From Pseudomonas sp. PB101 (GTDB taxonomy: Bacteria; Pseudomonadota; Gammaproteobacteria; Pseudomonadales; Pseudomonadaceae), in NCBI RefSeq assembly GCF_009764265.1, contig NZ_RWIR01000058.1, positions 1-51,069 on the forward strand: a DNA stretch of 51,069 nucleotides, written 5' to 3'. The position numbers were made by a program, and so were the translations under genes. Every line of letters begins with the position of its first letter. Positions within the stretch are counted from its first letter, which is position 1. This document shows positions 33,690 through 41,467 of this stretch, in pieces. The notes beneath the pieces were generated by a model, which was not told where the DNA came from, made no database searches, and saw only the letters and a list, made by a program, of their open reading frames with translations.

Positions 33690-34589
33690 TTATCCAAGGT
33701 TCCCTTTCAGGCTGGGGACAATGCCGCGCGCGAGGGCGGCCAGGGCGAAGGCGATGCCGGCCACGAGGATGATCGCGGCGCCGGACGGAATCGGCAGGTC
33801 GAAGACAATCGGCGCGAGAATCCCGCACAGCGTGCTGACGGTGGCGATCAACACCGAACACCAGAAAAAGCCCTTCAGCGATTGGCTGAGCAAACGTGCC
33901 GCCGCCGCCGGAATCACCAGCAGCGCGCCGACCAGAATCGCGCCGATGACTTTCACCGCGGCAACGGTGATCAGCGTCACCAGAATCACGAACAGATAAT
34001 CCAGGGTCTTCACCGCCACCCCGCGCACAGCCGCCAGTTGCGGATTGAAACTGGCGAGCATGATGCGGTTGTACAACGGCAAGGCCAGGGCCATGACCAG
34101 CGAACCGACGATGGCCAACACCAGCAGGTCATTGCCGTTCACCGTCAACACCGAGCCGAACAGCACGTTTTCCAGAATGTGCACGTTGATCTTGCCCGCC
34201 AGAATCAACAGCAGGCTCGCGCCCAGTGCGAGCGACACCGAGAGGAACACGCCGATCAAGGTGTCCGGTGCCAGGCCGGTACGGTTGCGCAGGTAGTTGA
34301 GCAAGATGCCGAACAGCAGGCAGTAACCGAACAGGCTGCCGTAGGGGCCGGTGTAGGGTTCGCCGAGCAAAATGCCGACGGCCACGCCGGTGAGCGCGGC
34401 GTGACCGACCGCCTCGGAGAAAAACGCGAAGCGCTTGACCACCACCAATGTCCCCAGGCCGCCCAGCACCGGGCCGATCAGCAGGCCGGCGAGCAGGGCA
34501 TTGACCACAAACCCATAGGCCAGCGCCTCGGGCAGATAACCCGACGATGCCCAACCCTGGACCATCAGGCGAAAAGCTTCGTAACTCAT
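33690..34589 (-). CDS. fpvE: ABC-transporter permease FpvE
   Basis: A 299-residue integral membrane protein of the ABC-3 (ZnuB-like metal permease) family, with about eight hydrophobic segments. It carries the family segment VVKRFAFFSEAVGHAALTGVAVGILLGE early in the chain, where the ATPase would dock. It should form the inner-membrane channel that brings iron released from pyoverdine into the cytoplasm. Its start shares one base with the fpvD stop (TGATG), and the fpvF start follows with no gap. Confidence 0.89.
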   Translation of the reverse strand: MSYEAFRLMVQGWASSGYLPEALAYGFVVNALLAGLLIGPVLGGLGTLVVVKRFAFFSEAVGHAALTGVAVGILLGEPYTGPYGSLFGYCLLFGILLNYLRNRTGLAPDTLIGVFLSVSLALGASLLLILAGKINVHILENVLFGSVLTVNGNDLLVLAIVGSLVMALALPLYNRIMLASFNPQLAAVRGVAVKTLDYLFVILVTLITVAAVKVIGAILVGALLVIPAAAARLLSQSLKGFFWCSVLIATVSTLCGILAPIVFDLPIPSGAAIILVAGIAFALAALARGIVPSLKGNLG

Positions 34590-35419
34590 CAGGCATGGCT
34601 CCGTGGGTGGGTCGAGAACAGCGTCAACAGACGCTCTGGTGTCAGCGCCTGTCGCGGCGTGGCATCGAACAGCACGCGGCGATTGAGCCCGGTGACGTGA
34701 TCAGCCAGGCGCCCGACCGCTTCCAGGTCGTGCTCGATCCACAGCACGGTGATGCCCGCCGCTCGCCAGTCGCCGAGCAAGCGTTCGAACACTTGAATGC
34801 CGGCCTCATCGAGGGCCGACATCGGCTCGTCGAGCACCAGCAATTGCGGAGGCGGAATCAACCCCTGGGCCAGCAACACCCGTTGGCGCTCACCGCCAGA
34901 CAGTGCGCCCATGCGGCGCTTGCGTTTGTCCTGCATGCCGACCCGTTCAAGGGCCTCGCCAATCGCCGCCGCGAAATGTTTGCTCAAGCCGAGAAAGGCC
35001 GGGCGACGCTGGCACATGGCGGCCATGAAATCGTCGACGGTCATCGGCAAGCCCCGGTCGAATTCCAGTGCCTGTGGCACGTAGCCAATGGTGCCGGGCT
35101 CGCCCGGCCATTGCAGGCTCAAGCGGCCCTGATGCGGCATCTGCCCGAGCAGGGTCTTGATCAGTGAACTCTTGCCGCCGCCATTGGGGCCGACCAGTGC
35201 GTGCACGCTGCCGGGGCGGACCTGAAAGGTCACGTTGTCGAGGATTGTCGTGCGCCCGAGGGTCAGGCTGATGTCGGCAAAATCCAGCGTCGGCCCGGAA
35301 CCCTGCAGGAGCGAGCCTGCTCGCGATTGCGCTGTGCCATTCAATGATGATGTTGCCTGAGCTGGCGCCTTCGCGAGCAAGCTCGCTCCCACAGGTAGCT
35401 CGATTTCTTTCGAGGTCAT
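34589..35419 (-). CDS. fpvD: ABC-transporter ATPase FpvD with REP-encoded N-terminal insert
   Basis: A 276-residue ABC ATPase of the ZnuC-like type. Walker A (GPNGGGKSS), the signature LSGGERQRV and Walker B (LLVLDEP) are intact, so the engine should work. Residues about 9-41 are encoded by a REPIN inserted in frame: LPVGASLLAKAPA and AGSLLQGS are direct REP translations. True family homology starts near residue 43 (PTLDFADISLTLG). The ATG at 35419 overlaps the fpvC stop (ATGA), and no alternative start with a ribosome site follows the REPIN, so the insert is probably translated. The GTP-free, ATP-driven role is import of iron with FpvE. Confidence 0.88.
   Translation of the reverse strand: MTSKEIELPVGASLLAKAPAQATSSLNGTAQSRAGSLLQGSGPTLDFADISLTLGRTTILDNVTFQVRPGSVHALVGPNGGGKSSLIKTLLGQMPHQGRLSLQWPGEPGTIGYVPQALEFDRGLPMTVDDFMAAMCQRRPAFLGLSKHFAAAIGEALERVGMQDKRKRRMGALSGGERQRVLLAQGLIPPPQLLVLDEPMSALDEAGIQVFERLLGDWRAAGITVLWIEHDLEAVGRLADHVTGLNRRVLFDATPRQALTPERLLTLFSTHPRSHA
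35303..35395. repeat. REPIN inside the fpvD coding sequence
   Basis: Arms AGGAGCGAGCCTGCTCGCGA at 35307-35326 and TCGCGAGCAAGCTCGCTCCC at 35371-35390 face each other around about 44 bp. The element spans 93 bp, exactly 31 codons, with no in-frame stop, so it leaves the fpvD frame open. The other REPINs in this window lie between genes. Confidence 0.9.
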
Positions 35420-36345
35420 GCGCCAGACTCCTGAATCGCCCGCACCACGGTGTTGAGGTTGCCGGTCATTTCCTTTTCGTACTTGTCGGCGGTGTATTCG
35501 CCGTAGGAGATGTGCGACAGCGGATACAGCTTCACCCCGGACTCACGCTGGATGGTGTCGACGTAGGTGGAGGGAAAGTCCATCTCCGAGAAGATCACTT
35601 TCACGTCCAGTTCACGCAGTTGATCGATGGTTTTTTTCAGCTGGCTCGGGCTCGGCTCGATGCCATGGGCCGGCTCGACCACTGCAGTCACTTCCAGGCC
35701 GAATTCGCGCAGCAGGTAGTCGTACGCCGCGTGCACCGTGGCCACCCGCAGCTCGGCGTTCGGCGCCTGGGTCAGTTTGGCCAGGGCGTCGGCGCGCATC
35801 TTGCGCAGGCGCTTGCCGTAGGCGCGGGCGTTCTCGGTGTAGGCCTTGGCATTGGCCGGGTCGAGTTTGCCCAGCTCCCGGGCAATGTTGTTGACCTGGG
35901 CGATCGATGCGCTGATCGACAGGAAGGTGTGCGGGTTCACCACTTTGCCGGCACCACGTGCGGCCACGCCGGTGGCCGCCAGCAGCGGCACGTTTTCGTT
36001 GGCTTCGATCACCGGCACGTTCGGGGTTTCGCTGGCGGCGATCATGCGGTCGGCGAAATCGTCATGGCCCACGCCGTTGAGCACGACCACGTCCAGCCCG
36101 CTGATGCGCTTGATGTCTTCGGCGCGGGGTTCGTAGGCATGCGGGTTGAAGCCGGCCGGAATCAGCGGTACCACTTCGGCCTTGTCGCCGACGATGTTCG
36201 CCACGTAGCTGTAATAAGGATGCAGGGTGATGCCGATGCGCAGGCGTTTGGCTGCGTCGTCGGCACTGGCGAGGGATGGCAGCAGGCAGGCCAGCAGGCC
36301 GACCAGCAGCAAGCGCAAGGTGGAACGTTGAGATGGAATGGGCAT
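35416..36345 (-). CDS. fpvC: Periplasmic metal-binding protein FpvC
   Basis: A 309-residue cluster-9 metal-binding protein (ZnuA/MntC-like) with a signal peptide ending near LASA-DD. Likely metal ligands are His42 (LHPYYSY), His69 (GFNPHAYEP) and His139 (VNPHTFLS); a fourth ligand would be the aspartate or glutamate in FSEMDFPSTYV. In P. aeruginosa it binds iron handed over after ferripyoverdine reduction. It lies 35 bp after fpvK and overlaps fpvD by four bases. ATG at 36345 begins the signal peptide. Confidence 0.88.
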   Translation of the reverse strand: MPIPSQRSTLRLLLVGLLACLLPSLASADDAAKRLRIGITLHPYYSYVANIVGDKAEVVPLIPAGFNPHAYEPRAEDIKRISGLDVVVLNGVGHDDFADRMIAASETPNVPVIEANENVPLLAATGVAARGAGKVVNPHTFLSISASIAQVNNIARELGKLDPANAKAYTENARAYGKRLRKMRADALAKLTQAPNAELRVATVHAAYDYLLREFGLEVTAVVEPAHGIEPSPSQLKKTIDQLRELDVKVIFSEMDFPSTYVDTIQRESGVKLYPLSHISYGEYTADKYEKEMTGNLNTVVRAIQESGA

Positions 36346-36380
36346 GGGAAAGCGGTCTTCTCTCGGATGGGGGCGAGGAT

Positions 36381-36953
36381 TCAGTGCCGGTGCTGGCGAG
36401 TCACGCCGGCATCGTATTGCGCGACGATCTGTTGCCAGCCCGAGCTTTCGAGCGCGGTATCGCTGAGATCGGCCGGAGCCGTGAGCGTGCTGGCGCGATT
36501 GAGCCAGATGTCAGGAGCGTCATCGGTGGCAGTCAGGCGCATCAGGAATGAGCCGGCGACCGTCGGTACCTGGCTCAGGCCGAAGTAGGCCTTGGCGTTG
36601 AGCAATTGCCAGGCATGGCCGCCACGGCTGACGGAGCTGGCGTCCTGGGCAAACGGGGCAAAACCCTCGTCGGCGAGGACCTCGGGAGTCGGCAGGGTCT
36701 GCTGTTCCTGGCGCAGCAAATGAATTTCGTCCAGCGTCACCCGCAAATCGGCGTAGATGCCTTGCTCGGAAGCACTGAGGTCGCGGCGCGCATCCAGTTG
36801 GTGGCTGTTGACGCTGCTGACCTCATGGGACTCACCGCGCCAGAGCACCACCGAGCCTGCGACCGCAAGGATCAGCAGGCACAGAAGCAGGACGTAGAGG
36901 GTTTCGTGGCCGGCACCGGCCGGGCGTACGACTTGGGTCGTTGGCGTGCTCAT
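36381..36953 (-). CDS. fpvK: FpvK, inner-membrane component of the ferripyoverdine reduction operon
   Basis: A 190-residue protein with one membrane segment at about residues 18-38 (ETLYVLLLCLLILAVAGSVV) and a periplasmic domain behind it. The soluble part contains LDEIHLLRQEQQTLPTPEVL and ends HRH. FpvK works with FpvG, FpvH and FpvJ in reducing ferripyoverdine; its own biochemical job is not known. The start overlaps the fpvJ stop (ATGA). Identification rests on order and size. Confidence 0.78.
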   Translation of the reverse strand: MSTPTTQVVRPAGAGHETLYVLLLCLLILAVAGSVVLWRGESHEVSSVNSHQLDARRDLSASEQGIYADLRVTLDEIHLLRQEQQTLPTPEVLADEGFAPFAQDASSVSRGGHAWQLLNAKAYFGLSQVPTVAGSFLMRLTATDDAPDIWLNRASTLTAPADLSDTALESSGWQQIVAQYDAGVTRQHRH

Positions 36954-37279
36954 GGTGCCTCGATGTCCGCTTGGTCGATTTCCACCACGTGGCCAGGGCC
37001 TGCGTCGAACAGCACGTAGAACTCGGCACCCGGTTTCTTGAAGGTCAGGGTCGAATCGGCGCCGAGTTTGCCCGGCACCAGAATGGTTTCGTCGTAGCCG
37101 ATCACATCGAGGGTCACGCCCGGCGCGCCGCTGCCGTCGGAAAAACCGCCGGTGCATTTGATCTGCTCGGCGTCGATGGCCTTGCATTCGCACATCGGGT
37201 TGTGGGCCAGCGCGCTGGCGCTGAAGCCGGCGCAGAGCAGCAGCAACACGGCATTGAGTGGACGAAGCGGGTTGATCAT
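36950..37279 (-). CDS. fpvJ: FpvJ, small periplasmic protein of the ferripyoverdine reduction operon
   Basis: A 109-residue exported protein with a signal peptide (ends ASALA-HN). The mature N terminus is cysteine-rich: MCECKAIDAEQIKC. It has no recognisable enzyme motif. Its homologue interacts with FpvK and FpvH in P. aeruginosa. The ATG at 37279 follows GGAGGCAAACC, a strong ribosome site; the longer frame to 37540 overlaps fpvH and is rejected. It overlaps fpvH and fpvK by four bases each. Confidence 0.78.
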   Translation of the reverse strand: MINPLRPLNAVLLLLCAGFSASALAHNPMCECKAIDAEQIKCTGGFSDGSGAPGVTLDVIGYDETILVPGKLGADSTLTFKKPGAEFYVLFDAGPGHVVEIDQADIEAP

Positions 37280-37818
37280 GGTTTGCCTCCTTGTTTGTTC
37301 AGCCAGGCGATGGTGGAGGGGGAGGCCTGGCTCAAAGGAATGGATGCCTGATGCATGGAGCCGTCCCAGCCTTCCATGGTGATCCACAGCTCGGCGTTGG
37401 CCGTGGTCTTTTCCGGGACGGGCAGCGAAGCGCCCATGCGGTACGGCGTGCCGAAGAAAATCACTCCGGCGGCGCGCAGGCTGCGGGGTTTGCCGATGCG
37501 CAGGTAAGTGGCCTTGACCTGTCCGATGCAGGCCTCGCACAGCGCCGCGTTGAAACCCTTCATGTAGCCGGCCGGGCCATCGAGCGTGGGCGCGGCGTTG
37601 CGCAGCTCCGCCAGACGCAGGCTCCAGGGGCCGACCTGGACTTCACCGACTTCGCGTTCGCCCAGGCCACTGTCGCCACGCATCAGCGCTTCGTCGGCGA
37701 AGTACTTGGGCATGAAACCGAGTGGAATCAGGAGCAACAGGACATTCAGGTGAAAGCGCCATTTGTGCCAGAACACGCTCAGGCGCGAAGGTTGTGAGGC
37801 CGCAATGACTTTGCTCAC
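37276..37818 (-). CDS. fpvH: FpvH, membrane-anchored protein of the ferripyoverdine reduction operon
   Basis: A 180-residue protein with one N-terminal membrane anchor (HLNVLLLLIPLGFMPKY, about residues 23-39) and a periplasmic domain. That domain contains a Cys-Glu-Ala-Cys pair (AALCEACIGQ, about residues 91-98) that could form a redox disulfide or bind metal. Homologues help FpvG reduce ferripyoverdine. It overlaps fpvG (ATGA) and fpvJ (ATGA). Named by operon order. Confidence 0.78.
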   Translation of the reverse strand: MSKVIAASQPSRLSVFWHKWRFHLNVLLLLIPLGFMPKYFADEALMRGDSGLGEREVGEVQVGPWSLRLAELRNAAPTLDGPAGYMKGFNAALCEACIGQVKATYLRIGKPRSLRAAGVIFFGTPYRMGASLPVPEKTTANAELWITMEGWDGSMHQASIPLSQASPSTIAWLNKQGGKP

Positions 37819-39017
37819 AGGTTGACCTCCGATGGTTCATTGTTCGTGGCCGGTTGCGCAGGGGTAATACGGGGTTTTTTGTTGCTGCGCTTGAAGGCAT
37901 TGGCCGTGGCCAGGGCCGTGCGCTTGGTCCAGATCAACAAACCGCTGAGCACCATCATGCTCAGCAACAGGCCGAAGAACGCCCAGATGAGCTTGATCCA
38001 CAGGCCACCGAAATCCCCGGTGTGCAGCGGGCGCATGGACTCGGTGACGAACTCCAGGGTCGAACGGTCCGAAATCAGGCGCGTGGCGGCGACTTCGCCG
38101 TTATACGGGTTGATGGTCGCGGTCTGGAACATCAGCGGATACCAGCCGCGTCCACCGACATCCAGATGGCTGTAGGCATTGCCCGGCAGGCTGACGAAAC
38201 TGGCCTCCAGTCCGGAAATCTTCTGCGAGGCAATGGCAATCGCGCGGTCAAGGTCGATGCGCGGCGCAGGCGAACCATCGGACGACAGCGGTACCGCTTC
38301 GCGGGACATCGCCGGGATGATCTTTTCCGTGGAAATGGAAATATGGTTGTCGAACAGCAGTGCCTGGATCAGGAACCAGGTGCCGGTGACAGAAATCACC
38401 GCGATGAACCAGATCGACCAGATGCCGCTCAAGCGGTGGAAGTCGCCCCAGAAAATCCGCGCGCCGTGGCGAATGCGCAGGGTCGGGCGGAAAAAGCCTT
38501 TCCAGAAACGTTTGTAGACAACCAGTCCGGTAACGAGCGAAGCCAGCAGCGGCAAGCCAAGAAACGACACCAGGTACCAGCCCCAGCTATAGCCATTGGT
38601 GAACGGCACCAGCCACCAACCGTGCAGGGCGCGGGTGAACGCGCGGAAGTTGAACTCCGGCGCGACACCCTGGATCACGCCACTGTACGGATTGACGTAA
38701 ATCACCACCGAGCGCCCGTCGGGATAGCTGACTTCGACATCCAGCGCGAAGTGCGACTCGTCGGGCCGACTGATGCTCTGCACCACGGTCTGCGGCTCGG
38801 CCTTGTTGATGGCCTCGATGACCTGCTGATAACTGAGCAGCGGTGCATCGTCCACGGGCTGGCTGGCGCGCATGGGCGGGTTGGCCAGCCAGACGATTTC
38901 CTGGCTGATCACCGCCAGGGTGCCGGTCACGCAGACGATCAGCACGAAAAACCAGATTGGCAGCGCCAGCCAGCTATGGACCAGGAACCAGATTTTTGAA
39001 CGGGACTTCTTCGACAT
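37815..39017 (-). CDS. fpvG: FpvG, PepSY-type ferripyoverdine reductase
   Basis: A 400-residue PepSY-TM protein with four clear membrane segments: about residues 13-36, 140-165, 190-212 and 345-368. Histidines in and near these segments (for example HSWLALP, ALHGWW, DFHRLSGIW, PLHTGDFGG) fit heme or electron-transfer ligands. FpvG of P. aeruginosa is the inner-membrane reductase that turns ferripyoverdine's Fe(III) to Fe(II) in the periplasm, so pyoverdine can be recycled. It is the first gene of the eight-gene fpv operon. ATG at 39017 was chosen for MSKKSRSKIWF; the open frame to 39407 has no ribosome site and unlike composition. Confidence 0.87.
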   Translation of the reverse strand: MSKKSRSKIWFLVHSWLALPIWFFVLIVCVTGTLAVISQEIVWLANPPMRASQPVDDAPLLSYQQVIEAINKAEPQTVVQSISRPDESHFALDVEVSYPDGRSVVIYVNPYSGVIQGVAPEFNFRAFTRALHGWWLVPFTNGYSWGWYLVSFLGLPLLASLVTGLVVYKRFWKGFFRPTLRIRHGARIFWGDFHRLSGIWSIWFIAVISVTGTWFLIQALLFDNHISISTEKIIPAMSREAVPLSSDGSPAPRIDLDRAIAIASQKISGLEASFVSLPGNAYSHLDVGGRGWYPLMFQTATINPYNGEVAATRLISDRSTLEFVTESMRPLHTGDFGGLWIKLIWAFFGLLLSMMVLSGLLIWTKRTALATANAFKRSNKKPRITPAQPATNNEPSEVNL

Positions 39018-39321
39018 ATTGGAGGTCTTGCCTGGATGAGAGGCAGCTCGTCTGCGGGCTTCGCAGGGGGGAGCGCCCTGAACGTCCAGTCGTGGCTTTT
39101 GCCTACGCGACAGGACTGCATCTATGTAAGACGGATGAGCAAAGGAAATCCCGAACGGGGAAATGAAAGAAAATGTTTCGCATTGCCGCAAACCTGGAGT
39201 TGGCTTGCTGGCAAAGTGCCTGGAGGGGCCGCGCAGTGATTGCGAGCGAGGCACAGAGGAGGGGAGAGAAACAACGAGAGAACCAACCCGCGCGCGGTGA
39301 ACCCGGCGCGGGGGGGACGTA
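39018..39321. other. Intergenic region upstream of fpvG with a candidate Fur box
   Basis: This 304-bp gap holds no convincing gene and no TAAAT-N16-CGT on the fpvG strand. At 39169-39187 a 19-bp sequence matches the Fur consensus at about 13 of 19 positions on the minus strand (GGCAATGCGAAACATTTTC), 152 bp upstream of fpvG. It would give direct iron control of the fpv operon. The match is moderate. Confidence 0.4.
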
Positions 39322-40197
39322 TCAGCGCAGAAAGTCGAGCGCCTCGGCGAGCAGCAGTTCTGGCGCCTCCTCGGCAATGTAATGGCCGGTCGGCAACGCT
39401 TTGCCACGCACGTCGCACGCCACTTGTTGCCATTCCTTGAGTGGTTCGAAGCAGCGCCCGACCGTACCTTCGGCGCCCCACAACACCAACAGGGGCAGCT
39501 TCAGATGATGACCGGCCTCGATATCGGCGCGGTCGTGGTCCAGGTCGATGCTGGCGCTGGCGCGATAGTCTTCGCAGATGCCGCGTGCGGCGCCCGGTTG
39601 TTTCAGGCCGCGCAGGTATTCGCCGAAGGCTTCGTCAGTGAAGGGCTTGAGCCCGGCGCTGCGGCTGCCCATGACGCTGCGCAGATAGGCCTGCGGGTCG
39701 GCCTCGATCAGGGTTTCCGGTAGCGGTGCCGGACGGATCAGGAAGAACCAGTGCCAATAGGCACGCGCAAAGGCTTCGTTGGTTTGCGTATACATCGACA
39801 GGGTCGGGGCGATATCGAGCAAGACCATGCGCTGCACGCTCTCGGGATGATCGAGTGCCAGTCGATGAGCCACCCGCGCGCCACGGTCGTGGGCCAGCAC
39901 GGAAAACCGCTCGAAGCCCAGGGATCGCATCAACTCGACGGCGTCCCGGGCCATTTCCCGTTTTGAATAGTGGGCATGCTGTTCATCGGCCGGCGGCTTG
40001 CCGCTATCGCCATAACCGCGCAGGTCGGCGGCCACCACGGTGAAGTGTGCAGCCAGTTGCTCGGCGACCTTGTGCCAGATGACGTGAGTCTGTGGATGAC
40101 CGTGCAGCAACAGCAGGGCAGGCCCGTTACCGCCGATCCGATAGGCGATGTCTACAGCGTTGACGTGGCGCTGGTCTTTGCGGAATCCGGCAAACAT
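39322..40197 (-). CDS. Alpha/beta hydrolase, haloacetate (fluoroacetate) dehalogenase-like
   Basis: A 291-residue alpha/beta hydrolase. The nucleophile is an aspartate, Asp104 in AHDRGARVA, not serine. Arg105 and Arg108, Asp128, His149 and Trp150 (AYWHWFF) and His272 (GHYIAEE) follow. This set corresponds, with an offset of 6-8 residues, to the known fluoroacetate dehalogenase residues: catalytic Asp/His, two carboxylate-binding arginines, and the fluoride pocket His/Trp. Enzymes of this class displace halide from short haloacids. The natural substrate here is unknown, and close relatives with other activities exist. The ATG at 40197 follows AGGGAGCC. It stands alone between fpvG's control region and a VOC gene. 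Confidence 0.83.
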   Translation of the reverse strand: MFAGFRKDQRHVNAVDIAYRIGGNGPALLLLHGHPQTHVIWHKVAEQLAAHFTVVAADLRGYGDSGKPPADEQHAHYSKREMARDAVELMRSLGFERFSVLAHDRGARVAHRLALDHPESVQRMVLLDIAPTLSMYTQTNEAFARAYWHWFFLIRPAPLPETLIEADPQAYLRSVMGSRSAGLKPFTDEAFGEYLRGLKQPGAARGICEDYRASASIDLDHDRADIEAGHHLKLPLLVLWGAEGTVGRCFEPLKEWQQVACDVRGKALPTGHYIAEEAPELLLAEALDFLR

Positions 40198-40310
40198 GGG
40201 TGGCTCCCTGTAATGGTTGCCGCCATCCTGAAATCCCCGGCGGCCGAGAGCAAGGTACAAACCGTGGTGTGTTTATTCATGAACCGTGTGTAACGGGCAG
40301 CCAGTACGCC

Positions 40311-40345
40311 ACTGTGGAGCGAGCCTGTTCGCGAAGAGGCCCGCT
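40311..40345. repeat. Single REP element
   Basis: One REP core, CTGTGGAGCGAGCCTGTTCG, followed by CGAAGAGG, lies between the dehalogenase-like gene and the VOC gene. No inverted partner is nearby. Confidence 0.65.
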
Positions 40346-40360
40346 CCAACGCTGAAGATT

Positions 40361-40819
40361 TCACCCCTGGGCAAACATCTCCCTGGCCCGTTGCTCGATC
40401 TGCTCCTGGGTCAGGTCTTCCTTGCGCGTGGCCAGGAACCACAGGTGGCCGTAGGGATCCTTCAAGGTGCCCGAGCGGTCACCGTAGAACTGATCCTTGA
40501 CCTCCGACACAACCGTTGCACCGGCATCGATGGCCTGTTTGTAGGACTTGTCGACATCCTCCACGTACAAATGCAGACCCACGGACGGCGAATTGTCCGG
40601 ATTGCTCAACGGTCCCTGATCGCAGGGCGTGCCCAACATGATCGGGCAATCGCCGATGCGCAGTTCGGCGTGACCGATGCCACCGTCGGGCATGGCCAGG
40701 CGCATGACCTCAGTGGCGCCGAAGGCTTTTTTGTAGAAGTCGATGGCTTCGGCAGCTTTGTGGATGCCCAGATAGGGAGTGATGCTGTGATACCCCTCTG
40801 GAATGGGTTTGACGCTCAT
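40361..40819 (-). CDS. VOC-family protein (glyoxalase/PhnB-like)
   Basis: A 152-residue vicinal-oxygen-chelate protein of the PhnB/YdfO-like branch. It opens MSVKPIPEGYHSITPYLGI and has AIDFYKKAFGATEVMR, GHAELRIGD and TLKDPYGHLWFLAT, the usual two beta-alpha-beta-beta-beta halves. Members of this branch have diverse or unknown activities, and the metal ligands are not all obvious. The ATG at 40819 follows GGGAGATCCATC. Longer frame to 40939 is not used. Confidence 0.85.
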   Translation of the reverse strand: MSVKPIPEGYHSITPYLGIHKAAEAIDFYKKAFGATEVMRLAMPDGGIGHAELRIGDCPIMLGTPCDQGPLSNPDNSPSVGLHLYVEDVDKSYKQAIDAGATVVSEVKDQFYGDRSGTLKDPYGHLWFLATRKEDLTQEQIEQRAREMFAQG

Positions 40820-41094
40820 GATGGATCTCCCTGTTTTTATTGTGTGAATGGAAACGGCCCGTGCCGTTGTACGACTGGATAAATATAGGCCAGCCGCTTT
40901 GCGCTTACCGAGCGGCCGACGAGCAGCAGCGCAATACAAGTGCCATCAACTCGGCTCCAGCCAACGCGTTCCCATCGCCTCGACAATGATCGCCATTTCC
41001 TGATAGCCACTATTGAAAGCGTTGATTTCTGCTGCCCGGGAGGCGCGGGTAGCCTGTGTTCATTGCCTCGAACCCAGTCGCCAGGACGCCAGAT

Positions 41095-41364
41095 ATGAAA
41101 CCCATGATCGCTACGATGCTGATGCTCGCCGTCTCCCTGCTCTCCGGATGCGCCAGCCATGTTTCCCCCGAACTACGCCCTTACACGGCTGAAGAAAGCA
41201 AGGAACTGGCGCTGGAAGCGCTGAACCGTCGCGGGTTGTCCTTCGAGGAATACCACGCGAAAAAAGCCGAACTGCTCGGCGAGCCGCGCAAGTCGTTCGG
41301 CTTCGATAATCAGGGTGAAATGAGCGTCGGGCGATCTGTACAGCTGCACGGTCGTCCAAGCTGA
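41095..41364 (+). CDS. Small predicted lipoprotein
   Basis: An 89-residue protein with a lipoprotein signal peptide: MKPMIATMLMLAVSLLSGC, cleaved before Cys19. The mature part is charged and helical (EESKELALEALNRRGLSFEEYHAKKAEL). There is no known domain. ATG at 41095 was chosen because it gives a proper signal peptide. The upstream 275 bp to the VOC gene hold nothing else obvious. Confidence 0.72.
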   Translation: MKPMIATMLMLAVSLLSGCASHVSPELRPYTAEESKELALEALNRRGLSFEEYHAKKAELLGEPRKSFGFDNQGEMSVGRSVQLHGRPS

Positions 41365-41467
41365 GGCAAAACTGTACTGCTGCAAGTTTCGCGTAACTGT
41401 CCATGGGTTTCGCCCGGGGTGTGCGATAGGGTCAACACCTGACCGACCCTCACGGACTGCGCCCACC

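Noticed and set aside
33669..34700. Open frame of 343 codons on the plus strand opposite fpvE
   Set aside because: Antisense to a membrane permease gene; composition rich in Gln, His and Arg, as in shadow frames.
39150..39178. PvdS promoter for fpvG (AAACA-N16-CGT on the minus strand)
   Set aside because: The -35 element differs from TAAAT at most positions; only the CGT and the spacing fit, so chance is likely.
1..40345. CRISPR array from the recurring palindromic repeats
   Set aside because: The repeats are dispersed single or paired REP elements, not regularly spaced direct repeats, and no cas genes are present.
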